Of a DNA stretch of 41,012 bases, positions 18,503 to 26,510 are shown one piece after another. The notes beneath the pieces are model-generated. The model had not been told where the DNA came from, did no database searches, and saw nothing but the letters and a program-made list of their open reading frames with translations. The stretch's first letter is position 1, and the number at the start of each line of letters is the position of its first letter. Where the stretch lies: positions 1 through 41,012 of the forward strand of contig NZ_BDQM01000033.1 of the NCBI RefSeq assembly GCF_002207865.1. The letters run 5' to 3'. This stretch comes from Colwellia marinimaniae (lineage in GTDB: Bacteria > Pseudomonadota > Gammaproteobacteria > Enterobacterales > Alteromonadaceae). A program made the position numbers and the translations under genes.

Positions 18503-19198
18503 TTAGATCGAGACATTGAGTAAAACGGTGGACGCTAATTTTTTTCTTAGCTTGCTCATCAATACCGGGCATAGCCAGTTAAGTCGATGGCTTTCTCGCT
18601 GCAACTCGACTAATAACGAAGGGTTACTTTTATCATTCAATACGGAACCGATTAAATTAACTTTTTTATTTTTAAGTTTTTCAATGCTCTCTTGTATTGA
18701 ACTTGCGGGGGTTCTGCCCGCTTCTATGACCAATATGGTACCCTGACAAACTTCACTAATGATCTCTGCGGCTATATTACTTTGATTTAATGATGTTAAT
18801 GCTGAAGTATCAAAAATAATACAGTCAAAATCTACCAACCAACGCTTGATCGCGGCAAGCAGAAATTTGCTTTCCCTATACTGTAAGACATCGCGGATAT
18901 TTTGCGGGGCTGGCAGCAAGCTATAACCTTTACTTTCGATGGCAATTATTTCATTTTCAGCGACGTGGTTGTTCATCGACATCAATAATTGTTCAGACAA
19001 TGCTGGATTAAAAGTGTTCATTTCAACGAGTAATACTTTTTTACCAACAATTTGCGCGCGTTCAACAATCGCTTGCGCTATGGTGGTTTTTCCTTCGCCT
19101 GCTATAGCAGAAGTGACGGCTAAGGTTTTATAGCCTGAGCCAATTGTTTGATTATAGATAGCTTCAACTTCAGCATAATGAATAGGTAGCACGGACAT
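18503..19198 (-). CDS. CpsD/CapB-type P-loop ATPase (sypD-like)
   Basis: A 231-residue protein of the bacterial tyrosine-kinase / MinD-like fold. Walker A reads AIAGEGKTT (residues 31-39), Walker A' VDFDCIIFDTSAL, and Walker B GTILVIEAGRT. Start placed at ATG 19198, one base after the exporter stop, with GGGAG upstream; a longer frame would run back into the exporter gene. Such proteins usually control polymer assembly with Wzz. The tail ends LRKKLASTVLLNVSI and has no tyrosine cluster, so ordinary autophosphorylation at the C-terminus is unlikely. It is the last gene of the STAS-OmpA-SLBB unit, as sypD is in Vibrio fischeri. Confidence 0.82.
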   Translation of the reverse strand: MSVLPIHYAEVEAIYNQTIGSGYKTLAVTSAIAGEGKTTIAQAIVERAQIVGKKVLLVEMNTFNPALSEQLLMSMNNHVAENEIIAIESKGYSLLPAPQNIRDVLQYRESKFLLAAIKRWLVDFDCIIFDTSALTSLNQSNIAAEIISEVCQGTILVIEAGRTPASSIQESIEKLKNKKVNLIGSVLNDKSNPSLLVELQRESHRLNWLCPVLMSKLRKKLASTVLLNVSI

Positions 19199-19199
19199 G

Positions 19200-21308
19200 T
19201 TATAGCGCTCCCACAATGGCCACGAGTGAAACGATACTAACGATGTCTTTGACATTAGCCATAAATATATTCCAGTTACTTTGCGATAAATCGGGGACAA
19301 AAACAGTATCGCCAGCACGCACTAAGGGTAAAGTGTTAAAATCTGGATGTTCAATAAATTCTTCTAAGTTAAATATATGACTAACATTTTCTTGTGTTTG
19401 ACTGCGAGATATATTAACCACCATTATTTTTTCTAAATAGGCCGTTTTTGTCGGACCGCCTGATTCAGCCAGTAAGTCTAACAATGTCATATCAGGGCTA
19501 AATAAATAACGGCCAGGCTTCGCCACGGCACCTATGATGCGCACCGTTTGTTCTTTTTTATAATCTAACCAGGGTCGGTCCCTTTCTGGCACATAGATAC
19601 TGTCCCCTGATTTGACTATGGGTAATAAGGTCTCATCACCTGTTTCAAAGTACAAGCCTAAATCAAGCGTTGTTACTTTGCTTTGCACGCTATTGCGGTG
19701 GGTAATTTTAATATTATGAATATCTGCTCGTTGATTTGGCCCATCAGCGGCGGAAAGTATATCTAAAAAATGCATTTTATTATTAAAAGCATATCGACCG
19801 GGTTGTCCTACTTGGCCAAAAACATAAATAGACGATGCTTGAGATTGGCGCAACCATCGTGCCTTGTTATCAATAACATCACGAGGCCGCTCACTGACAT
19901 AAATAGTGTCTCCTGCGCTTACTTTAGGCAAAAGAGAAAAGTCACCACCTTCAGTAAAGAAGTGTTCCAAGTCGAAGGGCTTCATCCGTTTACTTTGGCC
20001 TTTTTTTATTATTCTAATTTGCGACATATCGGCATCTTGCGTTGGGCCGCCAGCATGAGCTAGGATATCAAGAAAACTCATTTCGTCGCCCCATTCATAT
20101 CGGCCGGGTTTGTTCACGGCACCTATCACTCTTATGGCTCTATCAGGGGTGATTTTAAGCCATGACTTTTCATTCATATCCGTTTTTTCAGGTACAAAGA
20201 TAGCGTCACCTGGGTACACTTTTGGTATAGCTGCTTGGGTTAACCCTTCGGTAAATGCCTGTAAATCGAAAGCATCCACTTGACCCGTAGCGCGTATAAT
20301 TCTGATTTTTCTTGAGTCGGCGAAACGAGTGGGCCCACCCGCATTGGCTAGAATATCAAAAAACTCAGTGCCGGCTGGCGCTTCATATGCTCCAGGCTTG
20401 AACACCTCCCCCATAACATAGACGGTTCGTAAGCCACGTTTAACTTCTTCTTCCCGTATGGGCACAAATAAAGTTGCGCCCGCGGTGATTTTTGGTATAA
20501 GAGAGGCATCACCCGTATCTAAATATCTCTTTAGGTCAAACAGTTGCGGAGTGCCATTATTAATGACTCTGATATGTTCTACACCGGCATAGCGAGTGAC
20601 GCCACCAGCTCTCATCAGCATGTCAACAATGGTATTGCCTTCTTTATATGAAAATATGCCGGGCTTGATCACTTCACCAAACACCTTGATTGCCGTTTCT
20701 GCGGCTGAGCCATCGCCACTGGCGGATAATGTCGCGGCATCAAAATCCATTTGCACATTACCAATCAAGGGGGATGCTGGGACAAAAATAATATCTAATG
20801 GGCTTATATCCGGTAAAATTGAAAAGTCGCCGGTGTCTAAATATTTTTTATAATCAAAAATGGTGATTACACCCTGGCGATTTAATTGTAATCTGTCTAG
20901 CTGGGCACCTGAACTGGCGCCACCTGCTTTTTGTAGCGCCATTTGTACATTCGCCCCCTCAGGTAAATCGACCATGCCGGGATTATTAACAAAACCTAAT
21001 ACCTGGATAGGTATGCGTCTTTCAATTAAGTACAGTTGAAAGTTGTTGATGGCCCGATATTCTTGACCTAATAGCTGAGCTAGGTCTAGGCTGGCTTGCT
21101 TTAGTGTTTTACCGGCAATGGATATTTTACCTATCTCAGGTAAGTGTAAAGTACCATCTCTTTTCACTTGGAAGGGCTTTTCAAATTCTATTTCACCAGG
21201 GATTTCAATTTGTAGTACGTCGCCAGGGCGAATGGTAATGTCACTTGCTTGCACATAACTCGTCATAACAAATAAGCAGGTTAAAAAAAACATTGATAAT
21301 TTACCCAT
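19200..21308 (-). CDS. Polysaccharide export protein with six SLBB domains (sypC-like)
   Basis: A 702-residue secreted outer-membrane export protein. Start taken at ATG 21308, which has a perfect AGGAGG 7 bases upstream. A signal peptide (MGKLSMFFLTCLFVMTSYVQ, cleaved near QA-SD) is followed by a polysaccharide-export domain (about 23-98) and six SLBB repeats at about 101-178, 207-283, 295-374, 391-473, 493-575 and 587-673, each with a [VI]xGxVxxPGxY start and a PGD/AGDT-IFVP end. A C-terminal amphipathic helix (NVKDIVSIVSLVAIVGAL) could span the outer membrane as in Wza. Unlike Wza it lacks a lipobox cysteine and has far more SLBB repeats, so it would make a taller periplasmic tunnel. Confidence 0.9.
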   Translation of the reverse strand: MGKLSMFFLTCLFVMTSYVQASDITIRPGDVLQIEIPGEIEFEKPFQVKRDGTLHLPEIGKISIAGKTLKQASLDLAQLLGQEYRAINNFQLYLIERRIPIQVLGFVNNPGMVDLPEGANVQMALQKAGGASSGAQLDRLQLNRQGVITIFDYKKYLDTGDFSILPDISPLDIIFVPASPLIGNVQMDFDAATLSASGDGSAAETAIKVFGEVIKPGIFSYKEGNTIVDMLMRAGGVTRYAGVEHIRVINNGTPQLFDLKRYLDTGDASLIPKITAGATLFVPIREEEVKRGLRTVYVMGEVFKPGAYEAPAGTEFFDILANAGGPTRFADSRKIRIIRATGQVDAFDLQAFTEGLTQAAIPKVYPGDAIFVPEKTDMNEKSWLKITPDRAIRVIGAVNKPGRYEWGDEMSFLDILAHAGGPTQDADMSQIRIIKKGQSKRMKPFDLEHFFTEGGDFSLLPKVSAGDTIYVSERPRDVIDNKARWLRQSQASSIYVFGQVGQPGRYAFNNKMHFLDILSAADGPNQRADIHNIKITHRNSVQSKVTTLDLGLYFETGDETLLPIVKSGDSIYVPERDRPWLDYKKEQTVRIIGAVAKPGRYLFSPDMTLLDLLAESGGPTKTAYLEKIMVVNISRSQTQENVSHIFNLEEFIEHPDFNTLPLVRAGDTVFVPDLSQSNWNIFMANVKDIVSIVSLVAIVGAL

Positions 21309-21345
21309 GAGCAACCTCCTAGATTGTGCGTTTATCGCTAACAAT

Positions 21346-22149
21346 TTAAAAAACTAAGGTAATAGAAGTAAAGCGATTAAACACTCGGGCAACATCACTA
21401 CGTTCTAATTCCCTGAGGCTCCGCTCTCCTTGGCTTTCAATAATTATTTTTGATGCCTCAATGCCATGGTCAGTAAAAAATTTTGCCACATTATCGGCCC
21501 GTTTTTGACTTAATTTACTGTTATAGGCTGTGCTTCCTTTGCTATCTGTATGGCCAATAATATGTAATTTTGCACTAGGGTAGTTTTTAATTAAATCAAT
21601 AAGCCTATTGAGGGATTGATAATATATCGGTTTAATTTTGTCTTGGTCAAAGTCATGTAGTGTTTCGGTGATAAAAGTGTGCTTTATATCAATGCTGCTT
21701 TTAGCCATCGATGGGTTTTTACATTGCTCAAAATCTGCTTCACGATACCAGCGTTTAAGCACTGTGCTTTTATTGGTATAACCGCAGCCTATGTGGCCAT
21801 TAATATATTGATTGATACAACGAATCTTGCGTATTTGCCGGTCGAGTTCAACTAAGGTTATAAAAGCATCCTTCTCCATCTCTGCGTTATGCTCTTGGGT
21901 GGCTAGCGCTAGCAATGATTCGGCTATGGTTAATTGTCCCAATATACAATTTTTAGAGCCCTGTTGTTCTAATGCCAATAGCCGAGACTCAGCGCTAACA
22001 ATATAGTTATGCATACGCGTTTTCTCACTGCTCTTTGAATAAGTAACCTCTGAAAGTAAGCTGGTCTTGTTATCAAGTGTTGTTGATGAACTACAAGCTG
22101 ACACTGCTATGGCAGTGCTGAGTAACAATAAAATAGGCCGAATCAGCAT
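21346..22149 (-). CDS. OmpA-family lipoprotein (sypB-like)
   Basis: A 267-residue lipoprotein. The N-terminus ends in the lipobox VSAC (Cys19). The middle, about 40-150, is helical and contains two short Cys-bearing stretches. The C-terminal 100 residues form an OmpA-like peptidoglycan-binding domain with LHIIGHTDSKGSTAYN and LSQKRADNVAKFF. ATG 22149 overlaps the STAS stop in a TAATG junction. It would bind the cell wall beside the export channel. Order STAS-OmpA-SLBB-kinase is that of sypABCD. Confidence 0.88.
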   Translation of the reverse strand: MLIRPILLLLSTAIAVSACSSSTTLDNKTSLLSEVTYSKSSEKTRMHNYIVSAESRLLALEQQGSKNCILGQLTIAESLLALATQEHNAEMEKDAFITLVELDRQIRKIRCINQYINGHIGCGYTNKSTVLKRWYREADFEQCKNPSMAKSSIDIKHTFITETLHDFDQDKIKPIYYQSLNRLIDLIKNYPSAKLHIIGHTDSKGSTAYNSKLSQKRADNVAKFFTDHGIEASKIIIESQGERSLRELERSDVARVFNRFTSITLVF

Positions 22150-22499
22150 TAGCTGGCAACGAGTATATTTGTGGTACTCGCTAGGTAATCGTCGAGAGTT
22201 TCATAGCAATTTATGGTTTTATCTAGAAACAACATTTGAAAGAGCTCCAAAGGTTGTTGTGCTAAGCCAATAACATATACGCTATAACCTTTAGTGATCA
22301 TTCTTTTATATAAAAAGACAATGGCACCAATGCCGGAGGAGTCAATAAAGTTAACATGCTCAAGATCAAATATGATGTTAGTAGCGAATTTACTGTACCT
22401 TTCTATATCATCTTTCATGATCTTTACTGCCTCAGCATCAAAGTTATCATGTAGTTTAATAATAAAATCGTTATTGAATTCATAGGTTTTATTTAACAT
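22149..22499 (-). CDS. STAS-domain protein (anti-sigma antagonist type, sypA-like)
   Basis: A 116-residue single STAS domain. Start ATG 22499 has GAGA 7 bases upstream; a GTG frame four codons longer is less likely. The family phosphorylation loop reads FIDSSGIGA, in which Ser54 aligns with the phosphoserine of SpoIIAA. In Vibrio fischeri, SypA controls biofilm formation after transcription, and its serine is modified by SypE. No SypE-type kinase/phosphatase is encoded in this window, so the partner must lie elsewhere. It is the first gene of the unit with the best sigma-54 promoter. Confidence 0.87.
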   Translation of the reverse strand: MLNKTYEFNNDFIIKLHDNFDAEAVKIMKDDIERYSKFATNIIFDLEHVNFIDSSGIGAIVFLYKRMITKGYSVYVIGLAQQPLELFQMLFLDKTINCYETLDDYLASTTNILVAS

Positions 22500-22537
22500 A
22501 ACTAATCTCACAAATTAAGTTAACACATTTATATAAT

Positions 22538-22553
22538 GGCAATGTTTATGCCA
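22538..22553 (-). promoter_or_regulatory. Sigma-54 promoter of the sypA-like unit
   Basis: On the minus strand TGGCATAAACATTGCC fits TGGCACGNNNNTTGCW almost perfectly (GG and GC in place, TTGC intact). The predicted transcript starts about 28 bases before ATG 22499. Confidence 0.75.
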
Positions 22554-22612
22554 TGTATTTTTAAGTTAAAATACAATGGCTTATGTTTTGTAGATTTTTA
22601 TGTTTGTCTTTA

Positions 22613-22639
22613 ATTGCAAATTAGATTGCAAATTGCAAC
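22613..22639 (-). promoter_or_regulatory. Candidate upstream activator sites (ATTGCAAAT repeats)
   Basis: ATTGCAAAT occurs at 22613-22621 and 22625-22633, with a third overlapping copy, ATTGCAAC, at 22632-22639. They lie 60-100 bases upstream of the sigma-54 promoter, the usual place for enhancer-binding sites. The same 12 bases TTGCAATTTGCA recur at 33351-33363. Confidence 0.5.
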
Positions 22640-22661
22640 CGAAAAAAAATCAGGAGAAATA

Positions 22662-23543
22662 CTAGGGTTTTAGTAAGGCAAGTAACTGATTCCGGTAGAA
22701 TCTATATTGGTGTTTACCGTGTATATCGGCAGGCAGTTCGGCGATTGTGTATGGCTGACATAATTCGATAGACTTAGGTACTCTATGGCGAGGAATCAAG
22801 GAATGGATCTTTTTGACTAGTCCAAGCTTTCGAATAAATTCAAGATGATAATGTATTTCATCGTATTGATTGTTAAATTCATCTTTAACATTGGCGATAA
22901 AATACACGGTCAAATTATTGTTGCGGTTAATGACATCAACTACGGCGGTCATTAATAGGCTTGGTAAAGTGCTGGTATAGAAACTGCCAGGACCAAGAAA
23001 TAAAACATCGGCATTTTTCAAATTTTGTAATACTTCTTTACTTGGTTTTACCATAGGGGTTAAACCAAGTTTATTGATCTCTTGACTAACATTATCATCA
23101 ATCTCTACTTCACCAATATAGCAATGTTCGGATGAATGACTTACTAGTTGGGTTATGGCATCGGACATAGGTAAAATATTTGTTTTAATACCTAAATACT
23201 CTCGCATTACTTGTACCGTTTCTGTTGGTCTAATGCATAAAGAATCAACGGCGCAAAACATCAAATTACCTAAGCTATGTCCTGATAAGTCACCTAGGTT
23301 ATCGAAGCGATATTCAAATAACAGTGATTTAGTCGATGCCTGCTTGGTTAATCGTGATAAACAATAACGAATATCCCCCCAGGAAATGGTTGCGCAGCTA
23401 TCCCTTAAGCGGCCGGTAGAACCGCCATTGTCGGTAGTACTGACAATGCCGGTTAAATTGACAAAGTCAAAATCATCAATAATCGCTAAAAGGTGGCCTA
23501 AGCCGTGGCCGCCACCAATGCAAGTCACATTAATCTTTGTCAT
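22662..23543 (-). CDS. YvcK/CofD-family protein, UDP-sugar-binding type
   Basis: About 293 residues from ATG 23543 (a GTG at 23588 would add 15 residues that overlap the preceding gene). The family motifs are clear: CIGGGHGLG, VSTTDNGGSTGRLRDS, WGDIRYCLSRL, LSGHSLGNLM and LGPGSFYTSTLPSLL. It resembles E. coli YbhK and B. subtilis YvcK, which binds UDP-GlcNAc and affects central carbon use and cell shape. It is the last gene of the Wzz-to-sugar-transferase operon, 34 bases after the transferase stop. It is not part of the Vibrio syp locus. A role as sensor of UDP-GlcNAc supply for the polymer is inference. Confidence 0.9.
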   Translation of the reverse strand: MTKINVTCIGGGHGLGHLLAIIDDFDFVNLTGIVSTTDNGGSTGRLRDSCATISWGDIRYCLSRLTKQASTKSLLFEYRFDNLGDLSGHSLGNLMFCAVDSLCIRPTETVQVMREYLGIKTNILPMSDAITQLVSHSSEHCYIGEVEIDDNVSQEINKLGLTPMVKPSKEVLQNLKNADVLFLGPGSFYTSTLPSLLMTAVVDVINRNNNLTVYFIANVKDEFNNQYDEIHYHLEFIRKLGLVKKIHSLIPRHRVPKSIELCQPYTIAELPADIHGKHQYRFYRNQLLALLKP

Positions 23544-23577
23544 AGGCTTAACAAGCTCTTTTATTGTGGTGGCTAGA

Positions 23578-24219
23578 TTATTGTCCACGTCCCAGTACCA
23601 TTATAAGCAAGGTTTTGAAAAGTATCCTTATATCCATCAATAACCAACTACCTAGTTTAGTGAGTGATAGCGAGTAGGCAAAGTCATAAGCTATTTTAGT
23701 TTTAACGTCGTCAATACAGGTATCATACCCCTGAGAAACCTGTGCTAAGCCGGTAATTCCAGGAGTCATCTGATAAGTTCTCTCAGAATAAAAGGGGATT
23801 TGTTTTTCTAGGTTTTTGACTATTTCAGGCCGTTCAGGTCGAGGACCGATCAGCGACATTTCACCTTTAATGACATTAATAAATTGCGGTAGTTCATCTA
23901 GTCGGGTTTTTCTCAGTAACTTGCCTACATAGGTAAGCCTTTTATCATTAGCGATAGCCCAAACAGCACCCGTTTCTGCCTCGGCATCATTAATCATGGT
24001 GCGAAACTTGATCATGTAGAAATGTTCTACTTTTCTTGATTTAACTTTACCTACCCTTAATTGGCAATAAAAAATGGGACCTGGCGTTGATAGTTTTATC
24101 ATCAGGGCTATAACCACAGCCAAGGGGCAGGTGAGAACCAAGCATATGATGGCAAAAACTATGTCGATACTTCGTTTCAGAAAAGAAATTCCGGGGTGAA
24201 TAAAACTGGTTTGTTTCAT
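23578..24219 (-). CDS. Initiating sugar transferase (monotopic phosphoglycosyltransferase, sypR-like)
   Basis: A 213-residue bacterial sugar transferase. One hydrophobic helix, VFAIICLVLTCPLAVVIALM near residues 21-40, with the re-entrant break LTCP, then the core KLSTPGPIFYCQLRVG, MIKFRTM, the catalytic Asp-Glu pair in KTRLDELPQF, NVIKGEMSLIGPRPERPE, and TPGITGLAQV. It transfers sugar-1-phosphate to undecaprenyl phosphate to start repeat synthesis. ATG 24219 has AGGAG 6 bases upstream. It is compact, lacking the N-terminal multi-helix domain of WcaJ types. The donor is unknown; UDP-GlcNAc or a derivative would fit the glmS in the cluster. Confidence 0.92.
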   Translation of the reverse strand: MKQTSFIHPGISFLKRSIDIVFAIICLVLTCPLAVVIALMIKLSTPGPIFYCQLRVGKVKSRKVEHFYMIKFRTMINDAEAETGAVWAIANDKRLTYVGKLLRKTRLDELPQFINVIKGEMSLIGPRPERPEIVKNLEKQIPFYSERTYQMTPGITGLAQVSQGYDTCIDDVKTKIAYDFAYSLSLTKLGSWLLMDIRILFKTLLIMVLGRGQ

Positions 24220-24227
24220 GGTAGCTC

Positions 24228-25412
24228 CTAAATTTTAGTCCAAACTTTTTCTTGTCGCCCAAAGATAAACTTTAAACAACCTTTAAGGGCGACCCAATAG
24301 CCGGTGATTAAATAACAGAGTAGTTTTAATACTTTTAACTTGGGTGCTAGGTGAAAGACATTTATTAACCAGACCATACCGTATAACAATACTTGGCAGA
24401 CAAATAGCGCCAGAAAAAAGCTGTAAAAGGCAGCTAGGTACATATTGCTGATAAAGATAAGCACTAAAATAAAAGGCGTTATTGCTCTTAACGCCTTGCC
24501 TGAAGCAAAGTTTATTGCATTCCAGCCATACTTTGGTGATAACAAGGGCAGTAAATAGATGAGTTGTTGGAAGTTACCCGCCGCTATTCTTAAACGTCGG
24601 GTCATATCTTGTTCTAAATTGACTTGCTCTAATTCAATGGCCACGACTCGAGGTTCGTAAATTACTCGATAGCCCTGCTTAATAACATTCATGGGGATCA
24701 AAAAATCATCATTAATAGTGTCCGCTGGAATGTCTTCATAACATGATTTTCTTAGTGCATAAAAAGCACCGTGAGCACCCAATACACTAGCCAGAGAGCT
24801 TTCTCTTGTTTTGACCATGGATTGATATTGCCAGTAATATTGCTCACCTGCGGTGCCTTTCTTGATGAATTTATAGCCACCAGAGACCGCACCCACTAGG
24901 GTATTGGTAAAGTGGCTATCTAACATAAGTAAACAATTCACCGGCAATAATGCCGAAACATCACTAAAGACAATGTTATCAAACTTGGCTTTTATTACCC
25001 CTTCTTTGAGCACCGCCACTTTTCCTCGATTGTCTTGGAAATTTATCAATTGGCAGTTCAAATCTTGGCAAGCAAGCTCAGAAAGGGTTTGCTTGGCAAT
25101 GTTATAAGTTTCATCATGGCAACCATCGCATAATAAAATCAGTTCATATTTGTCACTTGGATAGTCAATAAAGCTTAAGTTTCTAATTTTCTCAGCAATG
25201 AATTTAGCTTCATTAAAGGCGGGAATAACAATTGAAAAACTATTCAATTTTTGGTCCTCGGCACTAAAAATGTAACGACGTTTTTTTATGCTAGGGGGGC
25301 GGACTTTATTATTTCTAGTGGCTAATTTGAGCAGCACCGGATACAGTAGGTGGTGATAAATCACTAAAAATATTGCCATTGCGAAGATAGTTATCATTAT
25401 CATGTCTAACAT
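24228..25412 (-). CDS. Membrane glycosyltransferase family 2 (sypQ-like)
   Basis: A 394-residue processive-looking GT2 with an N-terminal helix (about 5-25), a cytoplasmic GT-A domain and two or more C-terminal helices (from FILVLIFISNMYLAAFYSFF). Catalytic landmarks are FSIVIPAFNEAKF, LLCDGCHDET, VFSDVSA (DxD equivalent), GAHGAFYALR, INDDFLIP (base, EDD/NDD) and the RRLRIAAGNFQQL product-site motif. This architecture resembles PgaC/hyaluronan-synthase relatives. ATG 25412 overlaps the upstream gene by 7 bases. The RRLRxxxGN variant instead of QxxRW is notable. Confidence 0.87.
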   Translation of the reverse strand: MLDMIMITIFAMAIFLVIYHHLLYPVLLKLATRNNKVRPPSIKKRRYIFSAEDQKLNSFSIVIPAFNEAKFIAEKIRNLSFIDYPSDKYELILLCDGCHDETYNIAKQTLSELACQDLNCQLINFQDNRGKVAVLKEGVIKAKFDNIVFSDVSALLPVNCLLMLDSHFTNTLVGAVSGGYKFIKKGTAGEQYYWQYQSMVKTRESSLASVLGAHGAFYALRKSCYEDIPADTINDDFLIPMNVIKQGYRVIYEPRVVAIELEQVNLEQDMTRRLRIAAGNFQQLIYLLPLLSPKYGWNAINFASGKALRAITPFILVLIFISNMYLAAFYSFFLALFVCQVLLYGMVWLINVFHLAPKLKVLKLLCYLITGYWVALKGCLKFIFGRQEKVWTKI

Positions 25413-26500
25413 AGCTTACACCTTAACTCTAGTTGGATTAATGAAAGGTATTGCTTGATCATATTATTGATAGAACGGTGGTTTTGGATGAATTGTCTGG
25501 GTGAATGATTACTTTTTTGGTTTAGTGAGCGTATTAATGCTTGTGCTAATAAAGTGGGATTATTGGCTTTAACCATAATGCCGGTTTTACGACAAACGGC
25601 TTCCTTGCAGCCACCAACATCAGTTAACACCACGGGCACCCCACACGCCTGAGCTTCCATCGGCGATAAAGGTAAACCTTCGTTATTCGACGATAGACAA
25701 AAAACATCAAGTAACGGATAGAATGAGGTCATATCACTAATATGACCTAAGAAGAAAACTCTATTTTCTAAATGTAATTGCAGCACTAATTGCTCTAATT
25801 GTGCTTGTAAACTACCGGTACCAGCAAGTAATAACGCAATATTATTGGGCAGTTTAGCCAAGGCTTTAATAAGAACTTCATGTGATTTAACGGACTCTAA
25901 CCTTGCTGCGCAACCAATAAACTTGAACTGGCTTGGTAAGCCAGCCTGTTGCTGTAGTTTGTTTTTATTGAGCACCGAGGGTTTAAATTTATCAGTATCT
26001 ACGCCGTTGGTAATGACGATAGGATTTAATGACGGCATTAAACGCTTAACTTGTTTAGCAACAAAGTTGGCATCAGCGACATAAATAGGGCGAACCAAGG
26101 TGATAATAAGTTGTTGCAGCAACCTAGGCCGAAACTCTGCTAGGTGCCAGGCATCATGTTCGGTATGAATAATATGATTAATATTGGCTAGTCTTGCCGC
26201 GATACCACCATAAATCAGTGGACCTATATGATGAGTATGCACATAGATAGGCTTAATTTGTTCAAATAATGTTTTTAGTTGCATGAAAATATTAGCTTGC
26301 CACCCCGGCTTTTTGTCTAATATATGGATAAATTTTTTACCACAGTCAATATTATGCCAATAATCTTTAACGTGGTGATTTTCTAGAGAAATAATATGGA
26401 CATCAAAAAAGGGTTGCGCGGCACGTTGAAATTCTAGCGCAAAACTTTCTATACCACCTGGTTTTAAGTGTTGTACTACATGAACAATGACAGGTTTCAT
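25406..26500 (-). CDS. Glycosyltransferase family 4 (sypP-like)
   Basis: A 364-residue GT-B transferase. The first lobe begins VIVHVVQHLKPGGIESFAL; THHIGPLIYGGIAAR lies near the acceptor site; the hinge has VITNGVDTDKFKP and the second lobe GCAARLESVKSHEVLIKAL with the signature SNNEGLPLSPMEAQACGVPVV. Start at ATG 26500 is supported by AGGAGAA 8 bases upstream; a longer frame would overlap the Wzz gene. It is tightly spaced within the Wzz-transferase operon. Confidence 0.85.
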   Translation of the reverse strand: MKPVIVHVVQHLKPGGIESFALEFQRAAQPFFDVHIISLENHHVKDYWHNIDCGKKFIHILDKKPGWQANIFMQLKTLFEQIKPIYVHTHHIGPLIYGGIAARLANINHIIHTEHDAWHLAEFRPRLLQQLIITLVRPIYVADANFVAKQVKRLMPSLNPIVITNGVDTDKFKPSVLNKNKLQQQAGLPSQFKFIGCAARLESVKSHEVLIKALAKLPNNIALLLAGTGSLQAQLEQLVLQLHLENRVFFLGHISDMTSFYPLLDVFCLSSNNEGLPLSPMEAQACGVPVVLTDVGGCKEAVCRKTGIMVKANNPTLLAQALIRSLNQKSNHSPRQFIQNHRSINNMIKQYLSLIQLELRCKLC

Positions 26501-26510
26501 CGGGCTTCTC

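Noticed and set aside
19199..19318. Longer N-terminus for the P-loop kinase
   Set aside because: It would overlap the exporter gene by 119 bases, and ATG 19198 has a good ribosome site.
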